From Blasia pusilla (lineage: Eukaryota; Marchantiophyta; Marchantiopsida; Blasiales): a DNA stretch of 64,000 bases. The stretch's first letter is position 1; each line of letters opens with the position of its first letter. Positions 13,050-21,611 of the stretch are shown piece by piece. The position numbers and the translations under genes are program-made. A model generated the notes under the pieces. The model saw only the letters and a program-made list of their open reading frames with translations, had not been told where the DNA came from and did not search any database. The DNA is taken from contig CM114273.1 of assembly GCA_050084515.1 (NCBI GenBank), forward strand, positions 11,656,001 through 11,720,000. The letters are read 5' to 3'.

Positions 13050-14640
13050 CAGTCACAAGAGATGCACGTGCACCCGATGCAGCGCTCCTTACGCGCATCG
13101 ATCTGTTGGAGCAAAGGATTGCTACCATGACGATGATGTAACCAATGATAGGCACGGAGCCGAGAGTAGCTAGTGTGGCCCTAGCCTCCATGTCGTATCA
13201 TGATACGTGGGAGGACTATACGGGGCTGAGGTTTATGTGCAGTGCGGCTCAGGTTGAGGGTGTTGCGGTGGTGACTCGGGGTGTTGAGAGAGTGACCAAG
13301 CCATTGAGAGGTGGGGTGGAGATCGACCCACAAGAGGGGACCCATGGGCAACAGGCTTTGGTTCCCCAGTCATTCACATTGTCAGAGGCATTGCATACAC
13401 CGTCGATGGTGCCTCGATGACCGAAAGTGTCCACAAGTGGGACATGTGCGTCGATGTCACGAGGAGTTGGAGAGACAACTCCTATGTCAGCTTAGAAGGA
13501 GCCAGTGTCCACCATATTGTTGGAGGTGGCCACTAGGGTGAGCCACGCTCCGTTGTTTTCTGCTATGGAGTTGGTGATGTTGGGATTTGGACCAACGGAG
13601 GGGTTTCGGCTGGCCGCCACGTTGTGTGAGCGTGGAGAGGTGGTTGCCTCTCGTTTAGAGGTGGTTGTTGAGGAGTTGGTGGACCTGCCCTCGGAGCATG
13701 TGCTCGAAACATCCCCCATTGAGTCATGGCATGCGGCGGCAAAGTTGGTAGATATGTCAGCTAGGCTAGGGATAGAGCGAGCTATGATCACACCAAGTGT
13801 GGTGTTGTTGGATAACCGAGCAGGAGTGTTTCGTTTGGTTAGTCCCACAGGTAGGGTGTACCACCCGCAGCGTGTCCTACTTAATTCGAGAGCGCAACCC
13901 TTGAGGTTAGGAAAGGTGGCGTGTTTGGCGTTGGGTTTACGGAAAGGTGACATCCCTTTCAAATACAGAGCTCTATTGGGGGCGTATCACCCATGCAGTA
14001 CATAGGTAGTGATTAGACTCTAGCCAGAGCATGAGATAGATAGTGCAATGGTGCGCATTGGGGCAATTAGGACACCGGCAGAGTCGTATGATGTGTTGGT
14101 AGGGAGTACAATGTTGTAACCCCTTGGGTTCATTCTGGATTTTTGGGATGAGACGGTTTCTTATCAGCCAGGGTGGCGATCAGGTGATGGACGGGTGAGC
14201 CATCTACCAGTGTTGTTTTCTGGGAGTAGTGGTAGTCGGCCACATGAGGATGCGGTGACCACATTGGCAACATTCACAGGTGGTGTTCGCTGATCAGGAG
14301 GGTTTGGGGAGAGGAGCACAAATGCGGAGGACATTCCCGTAGCGAATAGTCACACGGAGAGACATGCTAGGGTGGGTGTCTCTTCCCATGGTGCAGAGTT
14401 GCTTTATTATTTTTGGGGATGAGCGTTGAGATGCGTGGAGTGCAGACGAGCTCGTGAGGCATGTGTAGATCCATCTTTATGTTTGGAGCAAGGTACAAGA
14501 GTGTTAGATCTCTTTGGAGGGATCAACACATCGGGTTGTTGCAATGTGGCAGTGTTGCAAGGATGACGGCACCGATGGTATTAGATGTATATAGGTGAGG
14601 AGATCTTGTTAGGTACACATGTGTGTGCTATCAGGAATTA
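13050..14640 (+). pseudogene. gag-protease remnant of gypsy element 1
   Basis: The plus-strand frames at 13145-13420 and 13505-14005 match the minus-strand frames at 43676-45176 of element 2: AAQVE..AVVTRG, LATTLCERG, GVF/IFRLVSPTG and the protease-like VLLNSRAQPLRLGK. The expected protease motif D-S/T-G-A appears here as NSRA, so the enzyme is dead. The segment continues through AESYDVLV (about 14080) and ends with VLDLFGGI, a C5 methyltransferase motif I, at 14502-14525. After that the sequence jumps to the 3' end of the element, so reverse transcriptase and integrase are missing. Confidence 0.75.
14502..14564 (+). pseudogene. Methyltransferase motif I remnant in element 1
   Basis: The frame reads VLDLFGGINTSGCCNVAVLQ, homologous to VLDLFGGISTLVWSCVLQGG of element 2 (43640-43704, minus). 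LDLFGG is the SAM-binding motif I of C5 cytosine methyltransferases. The rest of the domain is deleted. Confidence 0.65.
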
Positions 14641-14671
14641 GGGGGACCCAACTGCCAGCTAGGAGGGCGGT
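14641..14671 (+). promoter_or_regulatory. Polypurine tract and adjoining stem before the 3' repeats of element 1
   Basis: The sequence ACTGCCAGCTAGGAGGGCGG lies directly before repeat A. The same block, with GTTAGGGGGGCG, lies before repeat A of element 2 on the minus strand (39211-39231). A purine tract at this position primes plus-strand DNA synthesis in LTR retrotransposons. Confidence 0.6.
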
Positions 14672-15438
14672 TGTGGGATCCAAGTGTATATGTGTGAGTA
14701 TGTTTCATTTATGTGTGGATCTACCCGTATGTTGGGGAAGATCGGTGGTGTGTGGTATGTAGATGTGACTAGCGATGTGCGTTATGTAGCGATGTGTATA
14801 CGTACGATAGCTGTCACATCTTATTTTGACGTAGGTAGAGTTCTATCGCGTCGACGGTATAGAGAGTCAGCGGGTTATTCGGGTGCAACCTCGTCTCGAT
14901 ATTTCAGATGAGGTTGGCGACAAGTCTCTTATGTCGGGAACGTCGTTTTTGGCAATTTTCCTCTTTTGGTTCTAGTTCCTTAGGTGACCCGTTGATCGGG
15001 TCAACGGTCACTCGGTACCCTGTGCACGCAGGTTATCGTTGGTAGGGCTATTTTTGGGGGAAGAGCTTTTTGGCTCTTCCCAAGGGTACAAGAGTGAGAG
15101 AGATGGCTTTCGCAAGCCATCTTTCTCATGTTGAGCCTTAGGAGCGCTTCTCTTGCATAGACGTGTGTGGGTGTGTAGGAATTAGGGTGCTAGCGTCCGG
15201 ATTCCTCATAGCGGAATGTGGATGTGGTTCGATATAGCAATAAAGATTCATGAGTGGAGTTTTAGGTCGGGTGAGCCGTTTTTACTACTCTTGATTTTTT
15301 TGTGGGATCCCAATGTATATGCGTGAGTATGTTTCATTTATGTGTGGATCTATCCGTATGTTGGGGAAGATAAGTGTTGTGTGGTATGTAGATGTGACCA
15401 GCCATGTGGGTTGTGTAGCGATGTGTAAACGCACGACA
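14672..15438 (+). repeat. A-B-A terminal block at the 3' end of element 1
   Basis: Repeat A (14672-14809, TGTGGGATCC...GATA) is followed by two bases, then repeat B (14812-15298, TGTCACATC...), then a second A (15301-15438, TGTGGGATCC...GCACGACA). The two A copies are close to 85-90 percent alike by eye. The first A-B joint has the form of the element's own outer ends joined with two extra bases. Confidence 0.8.
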
Positions 15439-15544
15439 TAGGAGATTATATTTTTCCTAAATGATTGGATGAGAGTGAGGTTAGATGCGTGGCATTCAGA
15501 TTCATATTTCCAAAAAAAACTCCTTTTTCTCTATTTCAGGTCGA

Positions 15545-15885
15545 TTGATCATATGTTGACTCAATCAACTATCACTTAGTAACATGTGTGAGAAAGTTAC
15601 CATTTAGGCCTATCCTAGGGTGGTGTGAGAGGGGTTTTCCTTTGGCTCTTCCCAATGACATATAAGGTGAGGAGATGGCTACCAAAAGCTACATTTCTAA
15701 TGTTGAGCCAATCAAGCACTATTCATTCTAAGATTTGGTAGAAGCTATAATGTCAGAGTTTGGATTTCCTCATGGCCGAGGGTGGATATGGCCTGACGAT
15801 ACTATGTATTCTTGAGGATGCACTTGGTTATGTGTCATTCTCACTTTGATTTTACTCATATGAACCATAAAACCTAGTCTTTAAA
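15545..15885 (+). repeat. Diverged third copy of a B-type terminal repeat
   Basis: The stretch follows the same order of landmarks as repeat B of element 1: a TTGGCTCTTCCCA block, GAGATGGCT..., AATGTTGAGCC, a TTTGGATTTCCTCAT block, GGATATGG and a final TTTTACTCATA. Similarity is clearly lower than between the two B copies of element 1, so it is probably an old solo remnant of a related family. Confidence 0.6.
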
Positions 15886-15896
15886 CCAATGATTTT

Positions 15897-16364
15897 TGTT
15901 GTGCGAATCCACATCGTCATACAACATACATCCTTGACATACCATACTCACATACATACATAACATAGACGAGAGCATCCACAAACACAAGTGTACCACA
16001 ACTGAAATCCGTGAAATACCTACTGTCATAAAACACGTATAGAATCACATACAATCCAGCCAAACCCACTCCACGATGGGAGAATCTAGGTCGAAGCTTG
16101 CGGGAACCACCATAGCCAAGAGCTCTACTCACTACCAAGGCTAACTCCCAACACAACAGGCTTAACTCAAAGAACTAACTGTTCTTTGAGTGCACTCCGT
16201 CTTTGTGTGGAGTCACCCTCCACTACTGGAAAAGTCACCCTCAACTAAGTAACTCCCAACCCTATGTATGAAACCGCATCTCTACCTCAACACTACGGCC
16301 CTACATAAGGTATGGCCTCTACTAGCACACTATACTCTACGACATAATCCGTATGGTCATGACA
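15897..16364 (-). mobile_element. Solo terminal repeat (B-A) of the element 2 family
   Basis: On the plus strand it runs TGTTGTGCGAATCC...GGTCATGACA. It matches 38643-39100 closely throughout, with A at 15897-16000 and B at 16003-16364. No internal region is present. Flanks tttt/tttc could be a worn four-base target duplication. Recombination between the two B copies of a B-internal-A-B-A element would leave exactly this B-A product. Confidence 0.8.
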
Positions 16365-19340
16365 TTTCTTATAGTGATGGCTTGTAATTGGTTTACCTAG
16401 AAGATTAGGGACTAGAGTTATCGTGGATATCGATGGGATATATGTTCAACTAGAAAGTATCTTTGGCTATATTTTGACCATGTTTTATAGTTAATGGAGA
16501 GTAATCAAATTTATCTACTTCCATTTTTCTTGACATAGGATAGGTGGTGGATCTCAATAACCCAAATACGTTGGTGAGAGCATGTTCTCAATTGGCAAAG
16601 ATATTTCAATGGATCATACCTCCAACATTTGAAAACTTGGTTTTGCACAACATTGGGATACATTGAGTGTGACTATTAAAGGAGGAAGAAATCGAGCGAC
16701 AATTTTAAGGTTCCATCGAGGAGACTATATCCACTTGTAGTGAGCGACTTTGACAACATTTGATGTTATAGCAGTGTACATCATTCTGAGGTTGTGTGAG
16801 GTTCCACAAGCTTTTCCCTTGCTAGAAGTGTAAAAACTGCTAAAGAAGCATAATTGGTGGAAAACGGCTCTCACACTCACACACCACCATGAAGAACGAA
16901 ATTTTGCAATGAGAGAATGAGTGGAGGCTGGTCCCCTTCTAAATTATATAGGGTATGTACAAGCAACCATAACCCTAATCTTAACCATAGTCTCGAGTTA
17001 GACTAATTGTGATTAACTAACCATAGTTAAGTTAATCGTGCTTAACTTACAAACCAAGATTAAGCTTCCCTACTTCGTGTGAGTACCAAATATAGCAGTT
17101 TAGGTGTCTCATGAGTTTGACTGTAACTCAATCTTCAATAAGAAGGACGAGATGGCATGGTTTGGAAGAATCATGGACGCAACTATGCACCATTGATGGG
17201 ATGGTGGACTCCAACTTGGAAATAGTATCTACATGCCTACGCCACATAATTTGGTAATCTAGCGATACATTGTGCCTATGGGTGTCATGACTTGATCAAG
17301 ATCAATTTGGAGCGGATACCCAAAAACTCTATGCATCCATGAGGAAAAAAGACGAATCTAATACATCAATCAATAATTATCCCTCATGATGATAGAATGA
17401 AAACTCAAGCACAATAACAAAGAGCTAGTTAAGTTATGGGATTGCACGTCATCCACTAACTTCTACCCAATAGACACTATATCAAATCGGCCTAAATACT
17501 ACTTGGATATGTGCAACATGAGGTGATACCATGATCACTAGTTGTGGATGCTCAATCATGAAAATTTGTTGAATTCACAAGACTGCTTGAGACATGACTA
17601 GTGGAGATGTTGAAAAATTATCAAAGAGGGTGGAAACATTCCAAGGAGCCTCATTTATGGAGAGGGATGGATTTCGGCCATTAAAATTTTATACTATCAC
17701 CGAAAATGATATGTGTTTCATACAACCACATTATGAAATTCAATCACTCTATGTGGATTATATTTATATCAATGAATTAAATCTTCCGGCTATGGATAAA
17801 GTTCTACCTGTGGGTTAGGTATAAAATTTTAAAATGAGAAAAAATCCAACAAGATACTTATGCCAATAGATTCCCCATGAGCCTCTTCATAGGAAATACG
17901 GTTCCCCACTTGTAAAACAATAAAAATCCTTCCTGAAGGAGGTTAATGTTCAGTAAAGAGCAATGAGCTTTCCAAGCTCTCTCTCCCCATAAATTTCTTT
18001 TCTAGGTGATGTGTGGATATCTCTAACCTACAATAGTAGGCTAGAGAATGTTTACAAGAAAGGAAAGTCAACTAGGCCAAAATAAGGACTTACTCAAAAT
18101 TGTAAGTTCCTAAGAATTTCTCCAAATAAGTCCAAAATAAATGGTAACTAGGTTACCACTCGTCGTATCATCAACCTACTACAAACGATGCCCAACCTCT
18201 TAAGAAACGTTGCATTGGTAATCCCCCCGTTCCGAATACACAAGACACAATATAGACCTTCCCTTGTGACCTATAGCAATTCACATCCCTAGTGGATGAC
18301 ATGTGTTGTTTAGATTCCAATTGTCATTCAAGTTCAAAATAAATGAGATACTTTATCTATACTAGTAGAGGTGAGTACACAAGCAAATACGAGACAAAAA
18401 GTTCGATACATAATATTGAATATAAAAGAAAAGGATAGAGACTTTAGAGAAAAAGATGAATTCCCTTAAGAGAGATCAAAGGGTAAGATGCAGGGTGGGA
18501 TGATTTAATTTTTTTCCTAAACGAGGAAAGGGAAAACGGGGGATTTTTTTCACCAAATGAGGAAGTTTAAAAAAAGAAGAAGGAAAAGGATTATTTTTTT
18601 CAAAATGAAGAGATGAAATGGATGGTTTTCCAAACAAAGGACGAGAATAGGGGATAGGATTTCAAAACAAACAGTAATTTTGGACATGGGAGTGGAGAAA
18701 GGGAATGAAATCATCTCCAAAGGGGATTTTGACAATATTTTTTTTTAATGTGTGTGTCTCATAGGCATTCCGACTAGTTTAGTATTAGGGCGTCTTGATG
18801 AGCAAAGTGCAGCAATAGAAGGTCCCTCGTGTGGTCGTTAATTGTTACTAGTGAAGACACATGGACCATGCCATGCACACCTCCCTATTTAATAATTTAG
18901 TTTTCAATGTCACATCTCTCTACACGGATTCAATTAATGTGAAAAAACTAATTTTGAAAGAGTAGTAACACGGGTCAAACAGAGAAAAAAATCCTTTTCC
19001 AATTAATTCGAATGTAAATTATTATTTTTAACTCCTCTAAATTTAGAAATTTTCACAATAAAAATGGGAGATTTTTTGTTATCTCGGTTGTAGTTACTAC
19101 ATGTATATTAATTCCTACTAGTGTAGAATCCGTACGACACACGAAAGTATTAATTAATTAATTACACATGGTCTCGAAAGCATATTTTATCGATTTTTTC
19201 TTTTAAAAAGACGAAAAAGAAAAAGCTCCCAAACTTGCTAGTAAACTATTGTGGATGGGCTTTGAGAGCAATCATATCCACCCAAACTCAACTTTTGCTG
19301 TATCGAAAACCGACAGTGGGGATTCTCGGCCAATCGGAGT
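16365..19340. other. Decayed transposon-like DNA without a recognisable gene
   Basis: The segment 16846-17160 is an inverted, diverged copy of 38335-38642, which lies beside a PIF/Harbinger transposon, so part of this stretch is probably a relative of that transposon. A 74-codon frame at 17594-17818 has no recognisable domain. The remainder, including the AT-rich part from 18.3 kb, shows nothing I can name. Confidence 0.45.
16846..17160 (-). repeat. Inverted copy of the 38335-38642 repeat
   Basis: The minus strand of this segment and the plus strand of 38335-38642 share GGTACTCACACGAAGTAGG, a TTAAGATTAGGGTTA block, GGGGACCAGCCTCCACT and CATGGTGGTGTGTGA in the same order. Here the sequence continues past AGCAGT into TTTTACACTTCT, whereas at 38642 it is broken by gypsy element 2. 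This copy therefore shows the empty target site of that insertion. Confidence 0.8.
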
Positions 19341-19910
19341 ACAGCCGGATGAGAGTTGTCACTGCCTAGAGCATTAGGAAATACCGTGTTCCATTGCAAA
19401 GTGGAACCCCCCTAAACAAGTGGAAGACCCGAATATAAGAGGAAGTGGAGTGCAGACCTAAACAAGCGGAGTGGAGTGGAGTGGAGTCCTGGAAAAGTGG
19501 CGATAGAGTAATCGGGACGAATAACGTCGCCGAAAGAGGTGCCAGCAGCAACGGCGTCGATCGGCTGTGGAGGACGAGGGACCGTCGAGATGTGGGCGAC
19601 GTAGCGTGCGATTCGTTTGTCAAGTAGCGGGAAAGAGAAGATGCACTTCGATGGAAAACCCATCGGAAGTACAAAAGAGGGGGACTCAAAGAGTCAAAAC
19701 CTGAAGGCCACAACAGGACCAGAAAAGGAAAGGGGGCCGCTTTAGCGGAACCGTGCGGGGCTTCGTTAGCGTGAGAGGAGAAGTCTGTAGAGACTAGACG
19801 ACTAGTCCGCAGCAAAAAGCAGTAAACAACACGATAGCCGTCGAGGCAAACCGCGGGACGGAAAGACGAGGCCTTTTTCTGTTGTTCTTGTCAGCTGGGG
19901 TAACGGAGCC
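19341..19910. other. 5' flank of the MOT1 gene
   Basis: GC content rises here compared with the AT-rich DNA to the left. The segment contains a GAGTGGAGTGGAGTGGAGT microrepeat (about 19468-19486) and a non-LTR 3' tail at 19632-19735. The promoter and 5' UTR of MOT1 must lie here or just upstream; no TATA box could be assigned confidently. Confidence 0.4.
19632..19735 (-). mobile_element. 3' tail of a non-LTR retrotransposon upstream of MOT1
   Basis: About 100 bases match the 3' end of the copies at 10.5-13 kb in minus orientation: GATGGAAAACCCATCGGAAG, GGGGACTCAAAGAGTCAAAA and CCTGAAGGCCACAACA. No coding part is present, so it is a strongly 5'-truncated insertion, about 175 bases before the MOT1 start codon. 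Confidence 0.75.
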
Positions 19911-21611
19911 ATGCACCCCTTCAAAAGTCTTCTTTCGAACTTGAGCAATGGCAGTGTGTACGGGGTGTTGGGAGGGGGGGCGGCGTCAGACGACGAGGAA
20001 TCGCAGAGGTGGCAGAGCCAGCGATTCGAGAGAGAGGACGGCACTTCCGCATACTGGCAAACCACCAGTAGTAGTAGCAGCAGCAGCAGCGGTTCGTCGG
20101 ATTCGGAGGTGGAGGTCGAGGTGAAGCGGGAGTGCCTTATCGACGACCCGTTAATTAGAAGCGAGAGGAAGAGGGAGAACGCAGAGCCGCAGGGGGGTGG
20201 AGATTGTGACGAGTTCAACGAGTGGGAGGCGATGGCGGACGCATTGTGGTCGAGAACGATGTGGCAGAATATTAGAGTGAAGGCGGGAGGAGTGTGGCAC
20301 GAGAGCAGCGGATCGCTGGGTGATGTGGGAACGTTCGTTCCTTTAGTGCTGGCGCTGTCGTTGGTGAATGGCCTGGATTTGGGCACCACCTTAATCTTCA
20401 CCGGGATTTACAATGTCATCACGGGGTTGGTGTTCGGAGTTCCTATGCCCGTGCAGCCCATGAAGTCCATCGCTGCCGTCGCAATTGCCGAAGGGGACCC
20501 CCTGACGGTGCCCCAGATCATGGCCGCAGGGTTGAGCACTGCCATGGTGCTGGCGTTTCTGGGTCTCACGGGGCTCATGAGCGTCGTCAATCGGCTGGTC
20601 CCCTTGCCTGTGGTCCGCGGGATTCAGCTCTCGCAGGGGATTTCTTTCGGGACCGCCGCTGTCAAGTACATCCTCTACAATCAGGACCTCAAGACTACGA
20701 AGTCCGCTGGAGATCGACCATGGTTGGGGTCGGATGGGATTGTATTGGCGCTGTCCGCATTCACGTTCGTGATTCTGGTGACGGGAGTCGGAGGCGGAGG
20801 AAACAGACACGGGATCATGGAGGCGAGGATCAGAGACGAGGAGGCGTCGGGAGAGGAGCCTCTGTTGGGCGGGGAGGGAACTGGAGTGGAGGGTGAGCCC
20901 GACTCTGTGTTGAAGTGGTGCAGGAAAAATTTGGAGGTCGTACCGTCAGCTCTGATCGTTTTCGCGGTGGGAATCATCATAGCCATCGCTCGCGATCCGA
21001 GCGTAATGGGGGAGTTGCGATTCGGTCCATCGCCCATCCACCTGGTCAGCATCTCGTGGGAGGATTGGAAAATTGGATTTGTGAGGGCGGCCGTGCCGCA
21101 ACTCCCTCTCTCTATTTTGAATTCCGTGATCGCCGTCTGTAAGCTCTCCAAAGACATCTTCCCCACCAAGGAGGTGAGTGTCCTGGCGGTCTCCACGAGC
21201 GTGGGCTTCATGAATCTGGTGGGCTGCTGGTTCGGTGCCATGCCCGTGTGCCACGGCGCAGGGGGGCTCGCAGGGCAGTACCGTTTCGGGGCGAGGACCG
21301 GCCTATCCGTCGTCATTCTTGGAACGGCGAAGCTCGTCCTGGGGCTTCTACTCGGGAGCTCGCTGTTGAGGTTGCTGGCTCAATTTCCGATTGGATTGTT
21401 GGGAGTTCTGCTCTTCTTCTCTGGGGTGGAGTTGGCCATGGCCTGCCGGGACCAGAGCACCCGTCTGGATGCTTTCGTGATGCTGGTCGTCACGGTGGTA
21501 TCTCTTGGCACCAGTGCAGCATCTGGGTTCATCGGTGGTCTGATTCTTTGGCTGATGGTGAAGCTCCACGAACAGTTCACTTATAATGCTGCCTGTCCTC
21601 TGGGCGCCTAG
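19911..21611 (+). CDS. MOT1: MOT1-type molybdate transporter (sulfate-transporter-like family)
   Basis: The 566-residue membrane protein belongs to the MOT1 family of high-affinity molybdate transporters that supply Mo-cofactor synthesis. Conserved blocks are GSLGDVGTFVPLVLALSLV (134-152), GVPMPVQPMKSIAAVAIAEG (176-195) and AMPVCHGAGGLAGQYRFGAR (443-462). Hydrophobic segments run from about 139 to 555, and the C-terminus is short. The first about 115 residues are an acidic, serine-rich extension (serine run at 53-60) not seen in the shorter Arabidopsis MOT1 (456 residues); an acidic loop with EEPLLGGEGTGVEGEPD lies at 315-331. The gene is a single open frame, and the chosen ATG opens it. Location (plasma membrane, vacuole or mitochondrion, all reported for the family) cannot be decided from sequence. 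It could transport sulfate weakly, but the motif pattern is that of MOT1 rather than SULTR, and no STAS domain is present. Confidence 0.94.
   Translation: MHPFKSLLSNLSNGSVYGVLGGGAASDDEESQRWQSQRFEREDGTSAYWQTTSSSSSSSSGSSDSEVEVEVKRECLIDDPLIRSERKRENAEPQGGGDCDEFNEWEAMADALWSRTMWQNIRVKAGGVWHESSGSLGDVGTFVPLVLALSLVNGLDLGTTLIFTGIYNVITGLVFGVPMPVQPMKSIAAVAIAEGDPLTVPQIMAAGLSTAMVLAFLGLTGLMSVVNRLVPLPVVRGIQLSQGISFGTAAVKYILYNQDLKTTKSAGDRPWLGSDGIVLALSAFTFVILVTGVGGGGNRHGIMEARIRDEEASGEEPLLGGEGTGVEGEPDSVLKWCRKNLEVVPSALIVFAVGIIIAIARDPSVMGELRFGPSPIHLVSISWEDWKIGFVRAAVPQLPLSILNSVIAVCKLSKDIFPTKEVSVLAVSTSVGFMNLVGCWFGAMPVCHGAGGLAGQYRFGARTGLSVVILGTAKLVLGLLLGSSLLRLLAQFPIGLLGVLLFFSGVELAMACRDQSTRLDAFVMLVVTVVSLGTSAASGFIGGLILWLMVKLHEQFTYNAACPLGA

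Larger units (their letters stand above)
8782..15438 (+). mobile_element. Ty3/gypsy retrotransposon 'element 1', decayed, with terminal layout B-internal-A-B-A
   Basis: The element starts with TGTCACAT at 8782 and ends with GCACGACA at 15438. It is flanked by the four-base direct repeat TAGG (8778-8781 and 15439-15442), consistent with a target-site duplication. A 480-base repeat B occurs at 8782-9258 and 14812-15298. A 138-base repeat A occurs at 14672-14809 and 15301-15438, so the 5' end has B only and the 3' end has A-B-A. The coding part is on the plus strand and matches the gag/protease region of element 2 (38643-48432, minus strand). Nearly all of pol is deleted after a methyltransferase motif I remnant. 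Two non-LTR retrotransposon copies are inserted at about 10462-13050. Confidence 0.8.

Noticed and set aside
20391-21316. Minus-strand frames of 60-211 codons inside MOT1
   Set aside because: Antisense shadows of a strongly conserved plus-strand gene.
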